From Promethearchaeota archaeon (lineage in GTDB: Archaea > Asgardarchaeota > Lokiarchaeia > Sigynarchaeales > SOKP01): DNA of 17,092 bases. Positions 7,985 to 15,800 of this stretch are shown here, one piece after another. Numbering within the stretch: the stretch's first letter is position 1; every line of letters begins with the position of its first letter. The stretch lies in the NCBI GenBank assembly GCA_030605085.1, contig JAUWBH010000134.1, positions 1 through 17,092 on the forward strand, given 5' to 3'. The translations under genes and the position numbers were made by a program. The notes below the pieces were generated by a model. It was not told the DNA's origin. It worked only from the letters and a program-made list of their open reading frames with translations, and made no database searches.

Positions 7985-9796
7985 TTGAGTGAATATGATT
8001 TGAAAGAAAAGAAAAATAACAATTATCCTAAAAACATTGAATTATCCAGACTTAGATTAAAAATATTAGATGCAATTAGGTTTTCAGAACGCTATTGGAT
8101 GATATTTAAAGAACAAACGTTTGGCGTAGCCACCATCCTTGACTTGAAATATAAAAGATTGTATATTGAAGTATTATTTTTTACGAATAGGGATGTCATG
8201 GAACGGGGAGTCCCTTTATTAAAGATTTATAATCCTGTCGGCACCCAATTTGATTTTAACGAGGTTCTCGTTGATCCCGATTTTGACGAAGATGGGCTTG
8301 TGAGTCCCGAAAAAATAATTGAGCGGATTAATGACCACATAGAAAAAGAAGTAAAATATCATTTATCTATTTTAGATAACGAAGTTCAGCTTATTAACGA
8401 TGAATTTGAAAATTATCCAATTGAAGAAAATCCTTATTACAGAAAAATTAGAATATATTTACCAGAATTACTTGTAAAGCTAAAAATCAATTTAGAAAAT
8501 TATCCGCTTGCTCCTAGATTATCAGAGAAAAATCAGCTTGTTACAGAAAAATTCATACAGACATATAGGGCAAAACTTAAAGAACTCTTAAGGGAAAGGC
8601 TTAGAGGAGAAATTAAGCAAAGAGCAGATAAATTGAAAATAATTAGAGAAACCTTTACTATAAATACGGATATCATCAAGAATTGGAAAGCAGAAAACCC
8701 CCCTCATATAAATCAAGTAGTTAAGTCATTATTGGATATAAAAAAGGAATCTCAACATTTTTTACTCAATAATATATCAATCGGGAGTGAATTAAAGAAT
8801 ATCACTTTTAAAATTCATAGAGGTCAATCAATTGGAATAATTTACAGTTCAACACAATCAAGCCTTCCGATAAAGAACTCTGCTATAACAAAATTGTTTG
8901 AAGCTATAGCAGGAAAGAGTGCGGATTATTCGGGTGAAATAATTGTATTTGGAAAAAAAAAGAAATTGGAAACAAAGAGAAAGAAAAACAACAGGAAAAA
9001 CGGAATATTTATTGCATCCCTTGTGCTTAGTACGAAAATAGAAAGTATGACTGTTAAAAAAGCAACGCAATACGATATTAAAATCAAACCAAAATGGAAG
9101 ATTAGAAGAAGAATTTTAATAAATCCCTCAAAATCCGCGAAATTTCTGATTAGAATGGATGAAATTGTTTCATTACCTCCAAAATATAAAACCAGAAAAA
9201 GTTTTATAAATTCCGCTTTAAAAGTTACTGGATTATTAAACCGAAAAAGTGAAAAAATTTCAGAATTATCGCCTGTAGAACGATTACTGTTTTCGATCTC
9301 CCGAATACTTCTAAAATCTCCCAACGTTATAATGTTTTCTCTATCTCCCGGTGAATTGGAACAAGTAGAAATCGAAAAATTTAACACATGTATAGAAAAA
9401 ATTAAAAGAAAGTTCCATGTTATACTTATAATTCATGGTCCAGAGGGCATTGTGTCAAATTGTGATCAAATTCTCACTATAATCGATAAAGAAGCAGAAA
9501 TATTTAGTTCGATAAATGATTTTATTTCAAAAATGCCAGAAAAAGGAGAAATTATTACAGTAGAATTAACCAATCCAAATCAAGATGCACTTAAAAAAAT
9601 GTTTAAGATTAAATCTGCGATATTTATTGAGGAGAGGAAAAACGAAAAATATAAAATATTCTGTAAAGAAAATCCAGATAAGATAATTATTAAATTAATG
9701 CAAATTATTGGCCAGAAAGTATACAACATTAAAAGGTATAAAGCTTCATTGACAGAATATTTGGAATATTTAAAATTAATTAAAGAGAATTATTAG
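7985..9796 (+). CDS. Degenerate ABC-ATPase-like protein with a possible UBC/RWD-like N-terminal region
   Basis: 603 residues, no signal peptide or membrane helix. Residues about 255-520 align by eye to an ABC ATPase: NISIGSELKNITFKIHRGQSIGIIY corresponds to the strands leading to Walker A. The P-loop itself is replaced by YSSTQSSLPIKNSA, with no GxxGxGKS/T. The signature is ELSPVERL instead of LSGGQ, Walker B is NVIMFSLSPGE without the Asp-Glu pair, and only a His in IIHGPEG remains. ATP hydrolysis is therefore unlikely. Residues about 35-200 are a separate region; LKINLENYPLAPRLS resembles the YPxxPP flap of ubiquitin-conjugating/RWD folds, and an earlier stretch (about 60-120) looks similar, but this is a low-confidence fold guess. 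A basic, Arg/Lys-rich coiled segment (about 190-225) links the parts. It ends the operon and is most likely a regulatory or scaffolding subunit. Confidence 0.72.
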   Translation: MSEYDLKEKKNNNYPKNIELSRLRLKILDAIRFSERYWMIFKEQTFGVATILDLKYKRLYIEVLFFTNRDVMERGVPLLKIYNPVGTQFDFNEVLVDPDFDEDGLVSPEKIIERINDHIEKEVKYHLSILDNEVQLINDEFENYPIEENPYYRKIRIYLPELLVKLKINLENYPLAPRLSEKNQLVTEKFIQTYRAKLKELLRERLRGEIKQRADKLKIIRETFTINTDIIKNWKAENPPHINQVVKSLLDIKKESQHFLLNNISIGSELKNITFKIHRGQSIGIIYSSTQSSLPIKNSAITKLFEAIAGKSADYSGEIIVFGKKKKLETKRKKNNRKNGIFIASLVLSTKIESMTVKKATQYDIKIKPKWKIRRRILINPSKSAKFLIRMDEIVSLPPKYKTRKSFINSALKVTGLLNRKSEKISELSPVERLLFSISRILLKSPNVIMFSLSPGELEQVEIEKFNTCIEKIKRKFHVILIIHGPEGIVSNCDQILTIIDKEAEIFSSINDFISKMPEKGEIITVELTNPNQDALKKMFKIKSAIFIEERKNEKYKIFCKENPDKIIIKLMQIIGQKVYNIKRYKASLTEYLEYLKLIKENY

Positions 9797-9801
9797 AATA
9801 G

Positions 9802-9809
9802 TATAAATA
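9802..9809 (+). promoter_or_regulatory. TATA box for the longin-domain gene
   Basis: TATAAATA is centred about 27 nt before the ATG at 9833 and only about 18 nt before the GTG at 9824. A leaderless start at 9833 fits best. The gene may therefore be transcribed on its own as well as by read-through from the operon. Confidence 0.5.
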
Positions 9810-9832
9810 CCTATAATAAAAAAGTGAAAAAA

Positions 9833-10651
9833 ATGATAAAAAAAATATATATTATGAAAGAAAATGGAGAATTACTGTATTCAAAGAGTTTCTTAGAAAA
9901 AGAAGAGGAAATGTACGATGACAACATTCTAATTGGATTTTTTGCTTCGCTTGTAAATTTTGGTAAGGAAGCAATGCATACTATAATTCAATACATAGAT
10001 CTTGGTCACGATAATAAATTAGTATTACTTTCTAAAAGCGAAGAAAGATTGGTCGGTGCTGCTATCGTAAGTTCTAAAGACGATAACGATTTAATTATCA
10101 AAATTCTCCAAAACATTATAGAAGATTTTATTACGGCATATTCACCAGAATATAATCCCAATAAAATAAATAGAGAGGATATGGAAAGTATTTTTAAAGA
10201 TAATTTAAAAGGGAAAACTAGCCACTCGCTAATAGAAAGGTTTATTTTTTCCTGGATTTTACTAGGTCCAATTCTGGTTTTATTAATATATTTAACTGTA
10301 ACTATTACACAAGATTATTATAAATATACCTATAAAAAAGATCAATTGTTTACTCAAGAGGAAGTAATAACTCAAATAATGCCTGAATTCGTTATTGTGG
10401 CTCTACTTGTTTTAATAATAGCATATGCTTTACCAAATCTTTTGAATGGTTATGTAACTAAAGATATGAGAATCGCTGTTTTAAACTCAATGATATACCT
10501 CGTTTCAATGTTTATTTTATATTTTAATTTTGTCGAACCATTGTTTTTCTACGTTATAATTTACGCTTCGCCATCCGTTATTTTCTTATCAATAGTATGG
10601 ACCTATATGGGTTATAGGTTAGGCATAAAGAGAAAAATCGTGAAAAATTAA
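9833..10651 (+). CDS. Longin-like domain protein with four membrane helices
   Basis: 272 residues from ATG 9833; a GTG at 9824 would add three. The first ~105 residues follow the longin / SRP-receptor-alpha-N pattern: an opening strand KKIYIMKENGELLYSKSF, then DDNILIGFFASLVNFGKEAM as the first helix, then strands HDNKLVLLS and ERLVGAAIVS and a closing helix LIIKILQNIIEDFI. Longin domains are scaffolds of small-GTPase and vesicle-trafficking systems and are expanded in Asgard archaea. Four membrane helices follow (about 138-163, 184-207, 217-237, 240-262), and the protein ends with a basic tail. The longin domain should face the cytosol. The gene lies 36 nt after the ABC operon in the same direction, which suggests an accessory membrane partner. 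Its last ~50 codons are duplicated at 15803-15955. Confidence 0.75.
   Translation: MIKKIYIMKENGELLYSKSFLEKEEEMYDDNILIGFFASLVNFGKEAMHTIIQYIDLGHDNKLVLLSKSEERLVGAAIVSSKDDNDLIIKILQNIIEDFITAYSPEYNPNKINREDMESIFKDNLKGKTSHSLIERFIFSWILLGPILVLLIYLTVTITQDYYKYTYKKDQLFTQEEVITQIMPEFVIVALLVLIIAYALPNLLNGYVTKDMRIAVLNSMIYLVSMFILYFNFVEPLFFYVIIYASPSVIFLSIVWTYMGYRLGIKRKIVKN
10491..10650 (+). repeat. Direct repeat, left copy (3' end of the longin gene)
   Basis: This stretch recurs in the same orientation at 15801-15957. By eye there are about 13 mismatches over about 140 aligned bases, several of them silent. The two copies bracket the surface-protein genes. Confidence 0.85.
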
Positions 10652-10727
10652 AACATAACTATTATAAATCTGTCCTTTTTTTCTTAACAAATAGTTTTTT
10701 GACACTTAATCCTAAAAAAAAATATAA

Positions 10728-10961
10728 GGTAGCAAATTAATCTTTGTCGACAAAATTGTTCTCTCTGTTTGCTTTTTTATTTTGTTAAGATCATATTTAT
10801 TGTATCTTTTTTCAATCATGCAAATTGGATTCTTTTCAGGTCTTAAAGATACTGAAAAGTTGGTGCATTTATAAATAAAATTGATCAGCATTCTTCTTCT
10901 TTTAGTTCTTATTTTTGTCGTTAGTTATGGGTTCATAGTTCACTAAGATTATTTTGCTACC
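10728..10961. mobile_element. Palindromic MITE-like element
   Basis: GGTAGCAAATTAATCTT (10728-10744) and its near-exact reverse complement (10945-10961, 16 of 17 matching) form terminal inverted repeats. At the centre CTTTTCAG (10832-10839) pairs with CTGAAAAG (10852-10859). Both pairs share the same midpoint near 10845, so the whole element can fold into one long imperfect hairpin; ATGCA and GATCA blocks between them also pair roughly. An identical 11-mer, T followed by nine A and T, lies 4 nt outside the left end (10713-10723) and 3 nt outside the right end (10965-10975), as a target duplication might, but it is low complexity. There is no ORF inside. It could instead be a structured RNA or a regulatory palindrome. 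Confidence 0.45.
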
Positions 10962-11046
10962 ACATAAAAAAAAATCTTAAAAAACAAATAATGAGTAAAA
11001 ATCTCATTTAAGTTTCTTTTAATTTTTAAAAACGCTATAGGGGAAC

Positions 11047-11056
11047 TTTTATATAT
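11047..11056 (+). promoter_or_regulatory. Possible TATA box for the acidic surface-protein gene
   Basis: TTTTATATAT preceded by GGGGAAC is the clearest promoter-like site upstream of 11198. It would leave a leader of about 115 nt. A weaker TATA-like stretch (about 11160-11171) would instead give a leaderless mRNA. Confidence 0.35.
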
Positions 11057-11197
11057 CAAAAAAACAAAGTATAATCGTCCATTATTTAATTAAAAAGCAG
11101 GATACAAATAACATTTATTTACCTAAAAAAATATATCAATAACCAAAAAAGAAATAAATTAAATTTAAAATCAAAACAAAATATTAGTTTGTAAAAT

Positions 11198-12232
11198 ATG
11201 AAGGTAAAATATTTTTTAATGAGTTTTTTACTATTGATACTAATAGGGCTCTACGCCTCCACTAACATCCGTGCAGTTAAATATGAATGCGATCCTGAGC
11301 CCAATTCTGCAAAAATATACAACATTACAAGCGTTGATGTTGACCGTTTAGAAGATATGTGGGAACCATTGCACAATGATGATGAAGGTTATTATGAATG
11401 GCAAGAAAACATTTTTGATGAATTTGAGGATGCTCCTCTTGGACCATGGGGTTTACAAGTGTATGACTCGTATTTTGTGTTAGATAAAAACATAGATGAA
11501 GAAGGTTCCAAGTGTCAATTTAAAGTTGATAATACTAAATTTTATGATGGTTATGTAGAGTTTTATGATTACGAAGAAGAAGACGAAGATAGAGCCGATA
11601 CTTGGAAGGTATATATTGATATTTGGGAATTTATTGATCCAGACAATGATTTTAATCCTGATTGTGATGTAGATGAAGAAGATATAGATGTTATAGAAGA
11701 CCCTGATGATTTAAATAGAATGTCATGGAGTGAGGATGAGGAAAAGGGAGCTTGTACGATATTCCATTTAGGAGTAATTATAGTTCCTACTCCTGTTGTT
11801 AATTACTTAGATGAGATCGAATGGCTAGATGACGAAGATATGGAAGATAGAGATATTTATACCATACTTGAGGACGATATTGCTACAGATTGGGAAGGTC
11901 ATATGAATGCGGATGAAAAATGGGATAGTGAAGAAATAGATAACGACTGGAATTCTAAAGAGAATAAAGTAATACACGAGGGTACTTATCCATGGTGGGA
12001 TGAAGATGATAATGATTGGGATTACGAAGATTACGAAGAAGAATGGACATATGACGAGGAAAGTGGTTTTCTTTCCCTTTATCAAGTATTAGACGGTGAA
12101 GATGTTCTATTGGAAATAACTCTTGAAACCCCCCTAATTTCCGGGTACGAAATACCGGTTTTGTTAGGAATTACAGCAGTGTTTACAATTGGTCTCATTT
12201 ATGTTATCAGAAAAAAACGAAAAGTACGATAG
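11198..12232 (+). CDS. Highly acidic, Trp-rich single-pass cell-surface protein
   Basis: 344 residues. A signal peptide (about 1-26, MKVKYFLMSFLLLILIGLYA then STNIRA) and one C-terminal membrane helix (about 316-337) with the basic tail RKKRKVR make it a cell-surface protein with an outer domain and a short inner tail. The outer domain is dominated by Asp and Glu, and residues about 225-295 alternate acidic residues with Trp and Tyr (WWDEDDNDWDYEDYEEEW). This suggests binding of cations such as calcium, or close packing in the cell envelope; that is inference. Four Cys residues occur in the mature part. The C-terminal ISGYEIPVLLGITAVF resembles anchors I recall from Asgard surface proteins. 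I do not recognise a named family. It lies directly before the NosD-like gene in the same direction. Confidence 0.72.
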   Translation: MKVKYFLMSFLLLILIGLYASTNIRAVKYECDPEPNSAKIYNITSVDVDRLEDMWEPLHNDDEGYYEWQENIFDEFEDAPLGPWGLQVYDSYFVLDKNIDEEGSKCQFKVDNTKFYDGYVEFYDYEEEDEDRADTWKVYIDIWEFIDPDNDFNPDCDVDEEDIDVIEDPDDLNRMSWSEDEEKGACTIFHLGVIIVPTPVVNYLDEIEWLDDEDMEDRDIYTILEDDIATDWEGHMNADEKWDSEEIDNDWNSKENKVIHEGTYPWWDEDDNDWDYEDYEEEWTYDEESGFLSLYQVLDGEDVLLEITLETPLISGYEIPVLLGITAVFTIGLIYVIRKKRKVR

Positions 12233-12265
12233 AGACTCAAAATTAGTAAAAAATAACAATTTTTT

Positions 12266-12286
12266 TTTCCTTTTCTGAAAAGGAAA
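12266..12286 (+). terminator. Perfect hairpin between the two surface-protein genes
   Basis: TTTCCTTTT and AAAAGGAAA form a 9-bp perfect stem around a CTG loop, with a run of T on its upstream side. It may end transcription of the acidic protein gene or act as a processing or regulatory site; the next promoter lies 23 nt downstream. Confidence 0.45.
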
Positions 12287-12308
12287 TAATGTACCTATCT
12301 CTATTCAC

Positions 12309-12316
12309 TATATAAG
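12309..12316 (+). promoter_or_regulatory. TATA box for the NosD-like gene
   Basis: TATATAAG is centred about 24 nt before the ATG at 12336, close to the archaeal TATA-to-start spacing. It suggests a near-leaderless mRNA and transcription separate from the gene upstream. Confidence 0.55.
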
Positions 12317-12335
12317 AGTTTCAAGGTAGAATAAT

Positions 12336-15300
12336 ATGACATCTAAATCAAAAATAAAGTTATTTATATTAATTATAGTAATAGTTTTCGGATTGTCTTC
12401 CATTGTATCTTACGATTTAAGTACTAATAAAATAAGAGATAATGAAAATTTGGAAATCTACGACGGAAATATTTCAGAGATTCCAAAAACTTCGAGTGTT
12501 TGGACTCCCGCCTATATACATATTGACAATAATTGGTCAGCTGCTAAAGATGCACTTCCTCAGGTACAAGGAGGAGACGGATCGTGGAGCGATCCGTTCA
12601 TTATCGAAAATTTAGTTATAAACGCTGATGGGCGAGATTATGGTATATTAATTGAAAATTCAAACGATTACTTTACAATTCAAAATTGCACAATTTACAA
12701 TTCAGAACACGATGGAATCAAGTTATCGAAGGTTTATAATGGAATTATAGATAACAGCAAGTGTTTGTTTAACGCTGATTATGGGATTTTCTTAGATAAT
12801 TGCAATAACAATACCATCTCAAATATTTATGCCATTTATAACGATTTATGTGGTATAGGTTTATTTTCTAGTGATAATAATAGCATAATTGATAGCATGG
12901 CTCGTTACAATAACGACCATGGGATATACTTAAATGATAGTGAGGATTGTTCAGTCGTGAATAACCATGCTTACGAAAATTATAATGGAATATACTTAGA
13001 GAATTGCGATAACAACACTATCGCCTATAACTATGCTGCCGCAAACACTAAGTATGGAATATATTTTAAGAATTGCGATGACAATATCATCACAAATAAC
13101 GGCGGTAACAATAACTATGGTTATGCAATATATTTATATTCGTGTGAAAACTGCAATGTCATGAACAATACAATCATTTGGAATCGGAATTTTGCGATAT
13201 ATTTAAAGGATTGTCGGGACATCAATATATCGAATAATGAAATGATCGCTTGTGGAATAGGAATTTCGGGTTCCGAAGTAGATTTATTGACGCTTACCAT
13301 TGATACTTCAAATGAAGTGTACGATAAACCTATTTATTACTATAAAAACGAAGTAAGTTTGGATAAGAGCAATTTCACAGACGCGGGGCAAATTTTACTG
13401 GTTAATTGCAACAACTCGTATGTATCAGGCTTGAATTCCAATTATACTTCAAGAGGAATCGCGCTACACTATTGTGACAACAACACTATTTTTAACAATA
13501 CTGCTTCGTACAGTAATCATGGAGTTGGATTATATTTGGAATCGTGTGAGAATTGCAATGTAACGGATAATACTGTTAACGACAACAGTTACGCTGGAAT
13601 ATATTTTAACAATACTGATTATTGCAATGTTATCAATAACACCGCTAAAGGTAACAGGTATGCTGGAATATTTTTAAACAATACTGATTACTGCAATGTT
13701 ATCAACAACACCGCTAATAACAACTATTGGTATCCAGGTGTTGGTATATATTTATCATTTGGAGATAACAACACCATCGCGAACAACACCGCAAACTACA
13801 ACTATAACGGAATAAATTTAGATGATTGTGAAGACTGTAACATCACGGACAACACCGCAAACTATAACAATAAATATGGAATATCTTTGAAGGGATGTGA
13901 AGACTGCAATGTCACGGACAACAAAGCTAACTACAACATTGAAGCTGGAATAATATCCTATTACGAAAGTCTAAACATCACAATATCTAGAAATAATATG
14001 AACGGATGCGGAGTAATAATTGAAACTTATTTTTTAGACTATTTATTGTCGCATACTATTGATACCTCAAACAAAGTAAACGGTAAAACTCTTTATTACT
14101 ACGAGAACCAAAAGAATTTAGTAATAGACAATTCTGACGACCCGGGGCAAGTTATATTAGTTAATTGTAGCTATTCGTCGATATCAAACCTAAATGTTTC
14201 TAACGCCTCAACAGGAATTTCGTTACATTATTGCGATAACAGCACTATTTTTAATAATACGGCTTCAAACGGTTGGAACGGAATAAAATTAGTTATGTGT
14301 GGAAACGATAACATCACGGACAACACCGTTAACGACAATGAACAAATGGGAATATTTATGAATTCATGTTGGAACAGTTCTATCTCTGATAACGATGCTA
14401 ACTACAACGATAATTATGGAATACATATGTCTTCATGTTTTAACAGCTCTATCTTTGATAACGACGCTAAGTACAACGATTATTATGGGATATCTTTAAC
14501 ATATTGTCTCGATATCATCCTGTCGAACAATAACATGACCGAGTGTGGCGTAGAAATTAGGGGTTCCGAGACGTATTTATTGACGCTTACTATTGATAGT
14601 TCAAACAAAGTAAACGGTAAAACTCTTTATTACTACAAAAGACAAGCAGGATTAGGCGACGACGACTTCGAAGATGCGGGACAAGTTATATTAGTTAATT
14701 GCAGCTATTCGTTAATATCAGGCTTAAACATCTCTCACGCTTCAAACGGAATTTCTTTATTATATTGTGATAACACCATTATTTCTGACAACGTTCTTTC
14801 GTACTGTTTTTATGGAATATATTTGTTGGATTGTGAGAACTGCGATATCTCAAATAACGATGCTAACTACAACGATTATTATGGAATATATATGCGTTCA
14901 AGCGGGAACTGCGATATCTCCGAAAACGATGTTAACTACAACTATTATGGAATATATATGTCTTCATGTGAGAACAGCGATGTCATTAATAACGATGCTA
15001 ACTACAACTATTATGGAATATATATGTCTTCATGTGAGAACAGCGATGTCATTAATAACGATGCTAACTACAACGATAATTATGGAATATATTTGCGTTC
15101 AAGCGGGAACTGTGATATCTCTGATAACGATGCTAAATATAATAGATATGGAATATTTATGTCTTCATGTGAGAACTGCGATATCTCCGATAACGATGCT
15201 TGGTACAACTATTATGGAATATATTTGTCTTCATGTGAGAACTGTTATATCTCTGACAGCGAAGCTATGTACAACGGTTATTATGGAATATATATGGTTT

Positions 15301-15785
15301 TATGTGAGGACTGTCATGTCAAAGACAACACCGTTAGGGGCAACGATAATGGTGGAATACATTTATATCAAAGTAAAAACAATAATATTAAGGGAAACGA
15401 TTTAGACGATAATCTACAATACGGAATATACATTAGATATTATGGGCTTAATAATATCATGCACAATAGCATTAAAAACAGCAAATACGGGATATATTTA
15501 GATAGTACTCATATAAATATAGTTTCAGATAATTTATTAATTGATAATGAAGAATGTATCTATGAAACGGTAAATTGCATATATAATATAATTGAAAATA
15601 ATTATTGCACGCCATTACCTCCTGAAGATGTGGGTGGTGGAAGCGTTTATCAGGAACATTTATCCATTGTAGCATTGGTCGTAATCGGACTCGTTGTTAT
15701 TGGTGGAATCGTTGGAGTAGTCGGTGTAGTAGTGATGCTTAGAAAAAAGGGGGTATTAAAACGTATATTTAAACGCCGAAAATAA
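12336..15785 (+). CDS. NosD-like parallel beta-helix (CASH-type) cell-surface protein
   Basis: 1149 residues. A signal sequence or N-terminal anchor (about 7-26), then WTPAYIHIDNNWSAAK...GSWSDPFIIENL..INADG, the usual opening of archaeal NosD-like right-handed beta-helix proteins. About 22-residue coils of the form YGIYLxxCxNCxIxNNxAxYN fill the rest. Three larger modules start with a variant of TIDTSNxVxGKxLYYY (near 318, 571 and 749) and continue into QVILVNCS. A final membrane helix (about 1109-1135) and the tail RKKGVLKRIFKRRK anchor it. Such repeats bind or cleave polysaccharides, or are structural; no catalytic site is visible. Asn and Cys recur at fixed coil positions, consistent with stacked ladders inside the helix. 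NxT/S sequons are abundant, so heavy N-glycosylation is likely. True NosD function (copper delivery to nitrous oxide reductase) is not supported by the neighbours. Confidence 0.85.
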   Translation: MTSKSKIKLFILIIVIVFGLSSIVSYDLSTNKIRDNENLEIYDGNISEIPKTSSVWTPAYIHIDNNWSAAKDALPQVQGGDGSWSDPFIIENLVINADGRDYGILIENSNDYFTIQNCTIYNSEHDGIKLSKVYNGIIDNSKCLFNADYGIFLDNCNNNTISNIYAIYNDLCGIGLFSSDNNSIIDSMARYNNDHGIYLNDSEDCSVVNNHAYENYNGIYLENCDNNTIAYNYAAANTKYGIYFKNCDDNIITNNGGNNNYGYAIYLYSCENCNVMNNTIIWNRNFAIYLKDCRDINISNNEMIACGIGISGSEVDLLTLTIDTSNEVYDKPIYYYKNEVSLDKSNFTDAGQILLVNCNNSYVSGLNSNYTSRGIALHYCDNNTIFNNTASYSNHGVGLYLESCENCNVTDNTVNDNSYAGIYFNNTDYCNVINNTAKGNRYAGIFLNNTDYCNVINNTANNNYWYPGVGIYLSFGDNNTIANNTANYNYNGINLDDCEDCNITDNTANYNNKYGISLKGCEDCNVTDNKANYNIEAGIISYYESLNITISRNNMNGCGVIIETYFLDYLLSHTIDTSNKVNGKTLYYYENQKNLVIDNSDDPGQVILVNCSYSSISNLNVSNASTGISLHYCDNSTIFNNTASNGWNGIKLVMCGNDNITDNTVNDNEQMGIFMNSCWNSSISDNDANYNDNYGIHMSSCFNSSIFDNDAKYNDYYGISLTYCLDIILSNNNMTECGVEIRGSETYLLTLTIDSSNKVNGKTLYYYKRQAGLGDDDFEDAGQVILVNCSYSLISGLNISHASNGISLLYCDNTIISDNVLSYCFYGIYLLDCENCDISNNDANYNDYYGIYMRSSGNCDISENDVNYNYYGIYMSSCENSDVINNDANYNYYGIYMSSCENSDVINNDANYNDNYGIYLRSSGNCDISDNDAKYNRYGIFMSSCENCDISDNDAWYNYYGIYLSSCENCYISDSEAMYNGYYGIYMVLCEDCHVKDNTVRGNDNGGIHLYQSKNNNIKGNDLDDNLQYGIYIRYYGLNNIMHNSIKNSKYGIYLDSTHINIVSDNLLIDNEECIYETVNCIYNIIENNYCTPLPPEDVGGGSVYQEHLSIVALVVIGLVVIGGIVGVVGVVVMLRKKGVLKRIFKRRK
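14805..15300 (+). repeat. In-gene tandem repeat array, about 66-bp period
   Basis: Successive coils of the beta-helix protein are also similar at the DNA level here, each unit being about 22 codons with small indels of one codon. Units 14941-15006 and 15007-15072 are identical base for base, which points to recent unequal recombination or slippage. Confidence 0.85.
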
Positions 15786-15800
15786 CGATTTTAAGGAGGA

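Larger units (their letters stand above)
10652..11197. other. 546-nt intergenic region
   Basis: I see no convincing gene. The region holds a T-run just after the longin gene (about 10675-10682, possible terminator), a long imperfect palindrome (10728-10961), a small hairpin with AATGAG / CTCATT arms (10990-11008), a TATA-like site (11047-11056), and AT-rich leader sequence before the acidic surface-protein gene. Confidence 0.6.

Noticed and set aside
8926..9387. A 153-codon minus-strand open frame opposite the pseudo-ATPase gene
   Set aside because: It lies wholly antisense to a gene with a strong ribosome binding site and recognisable fold; its Phe/Ile/Ser-rich translation is what AT-rich antisense gives.
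9824..9832. GTG at 9824 as start of the longin gene
   Set aside because: It lies only about 18 nt after the TATA centre and has no ribosome binding site, whereas ATG 9833 is at the leaderless distance. The difference is only three residues and is not certain.
14805..15300. The regular repeat array as a CRISPR array
   Set aside because: The units are coding, in frame and contiguous, with no unique spacers; they are beta-helix coils.
14767..15405. A 212-codon open frame on the plus strand inside the beta-helix gene
   Set aside because: It is the second reading frame of the 66-bp repeat array. Because the repeat length is a multiple of three, the absence of stops in one unit is copied to all units. 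The main frame has the signal peptide, beta-helix pattern and anchor.
12336..15785. Naming the beta-helix protein as a true NosD copper-delivery protein
   Set aside because: The repeats are shared by many surface proteins, and no nitrous oxide reductase or other nos gene is nearby.
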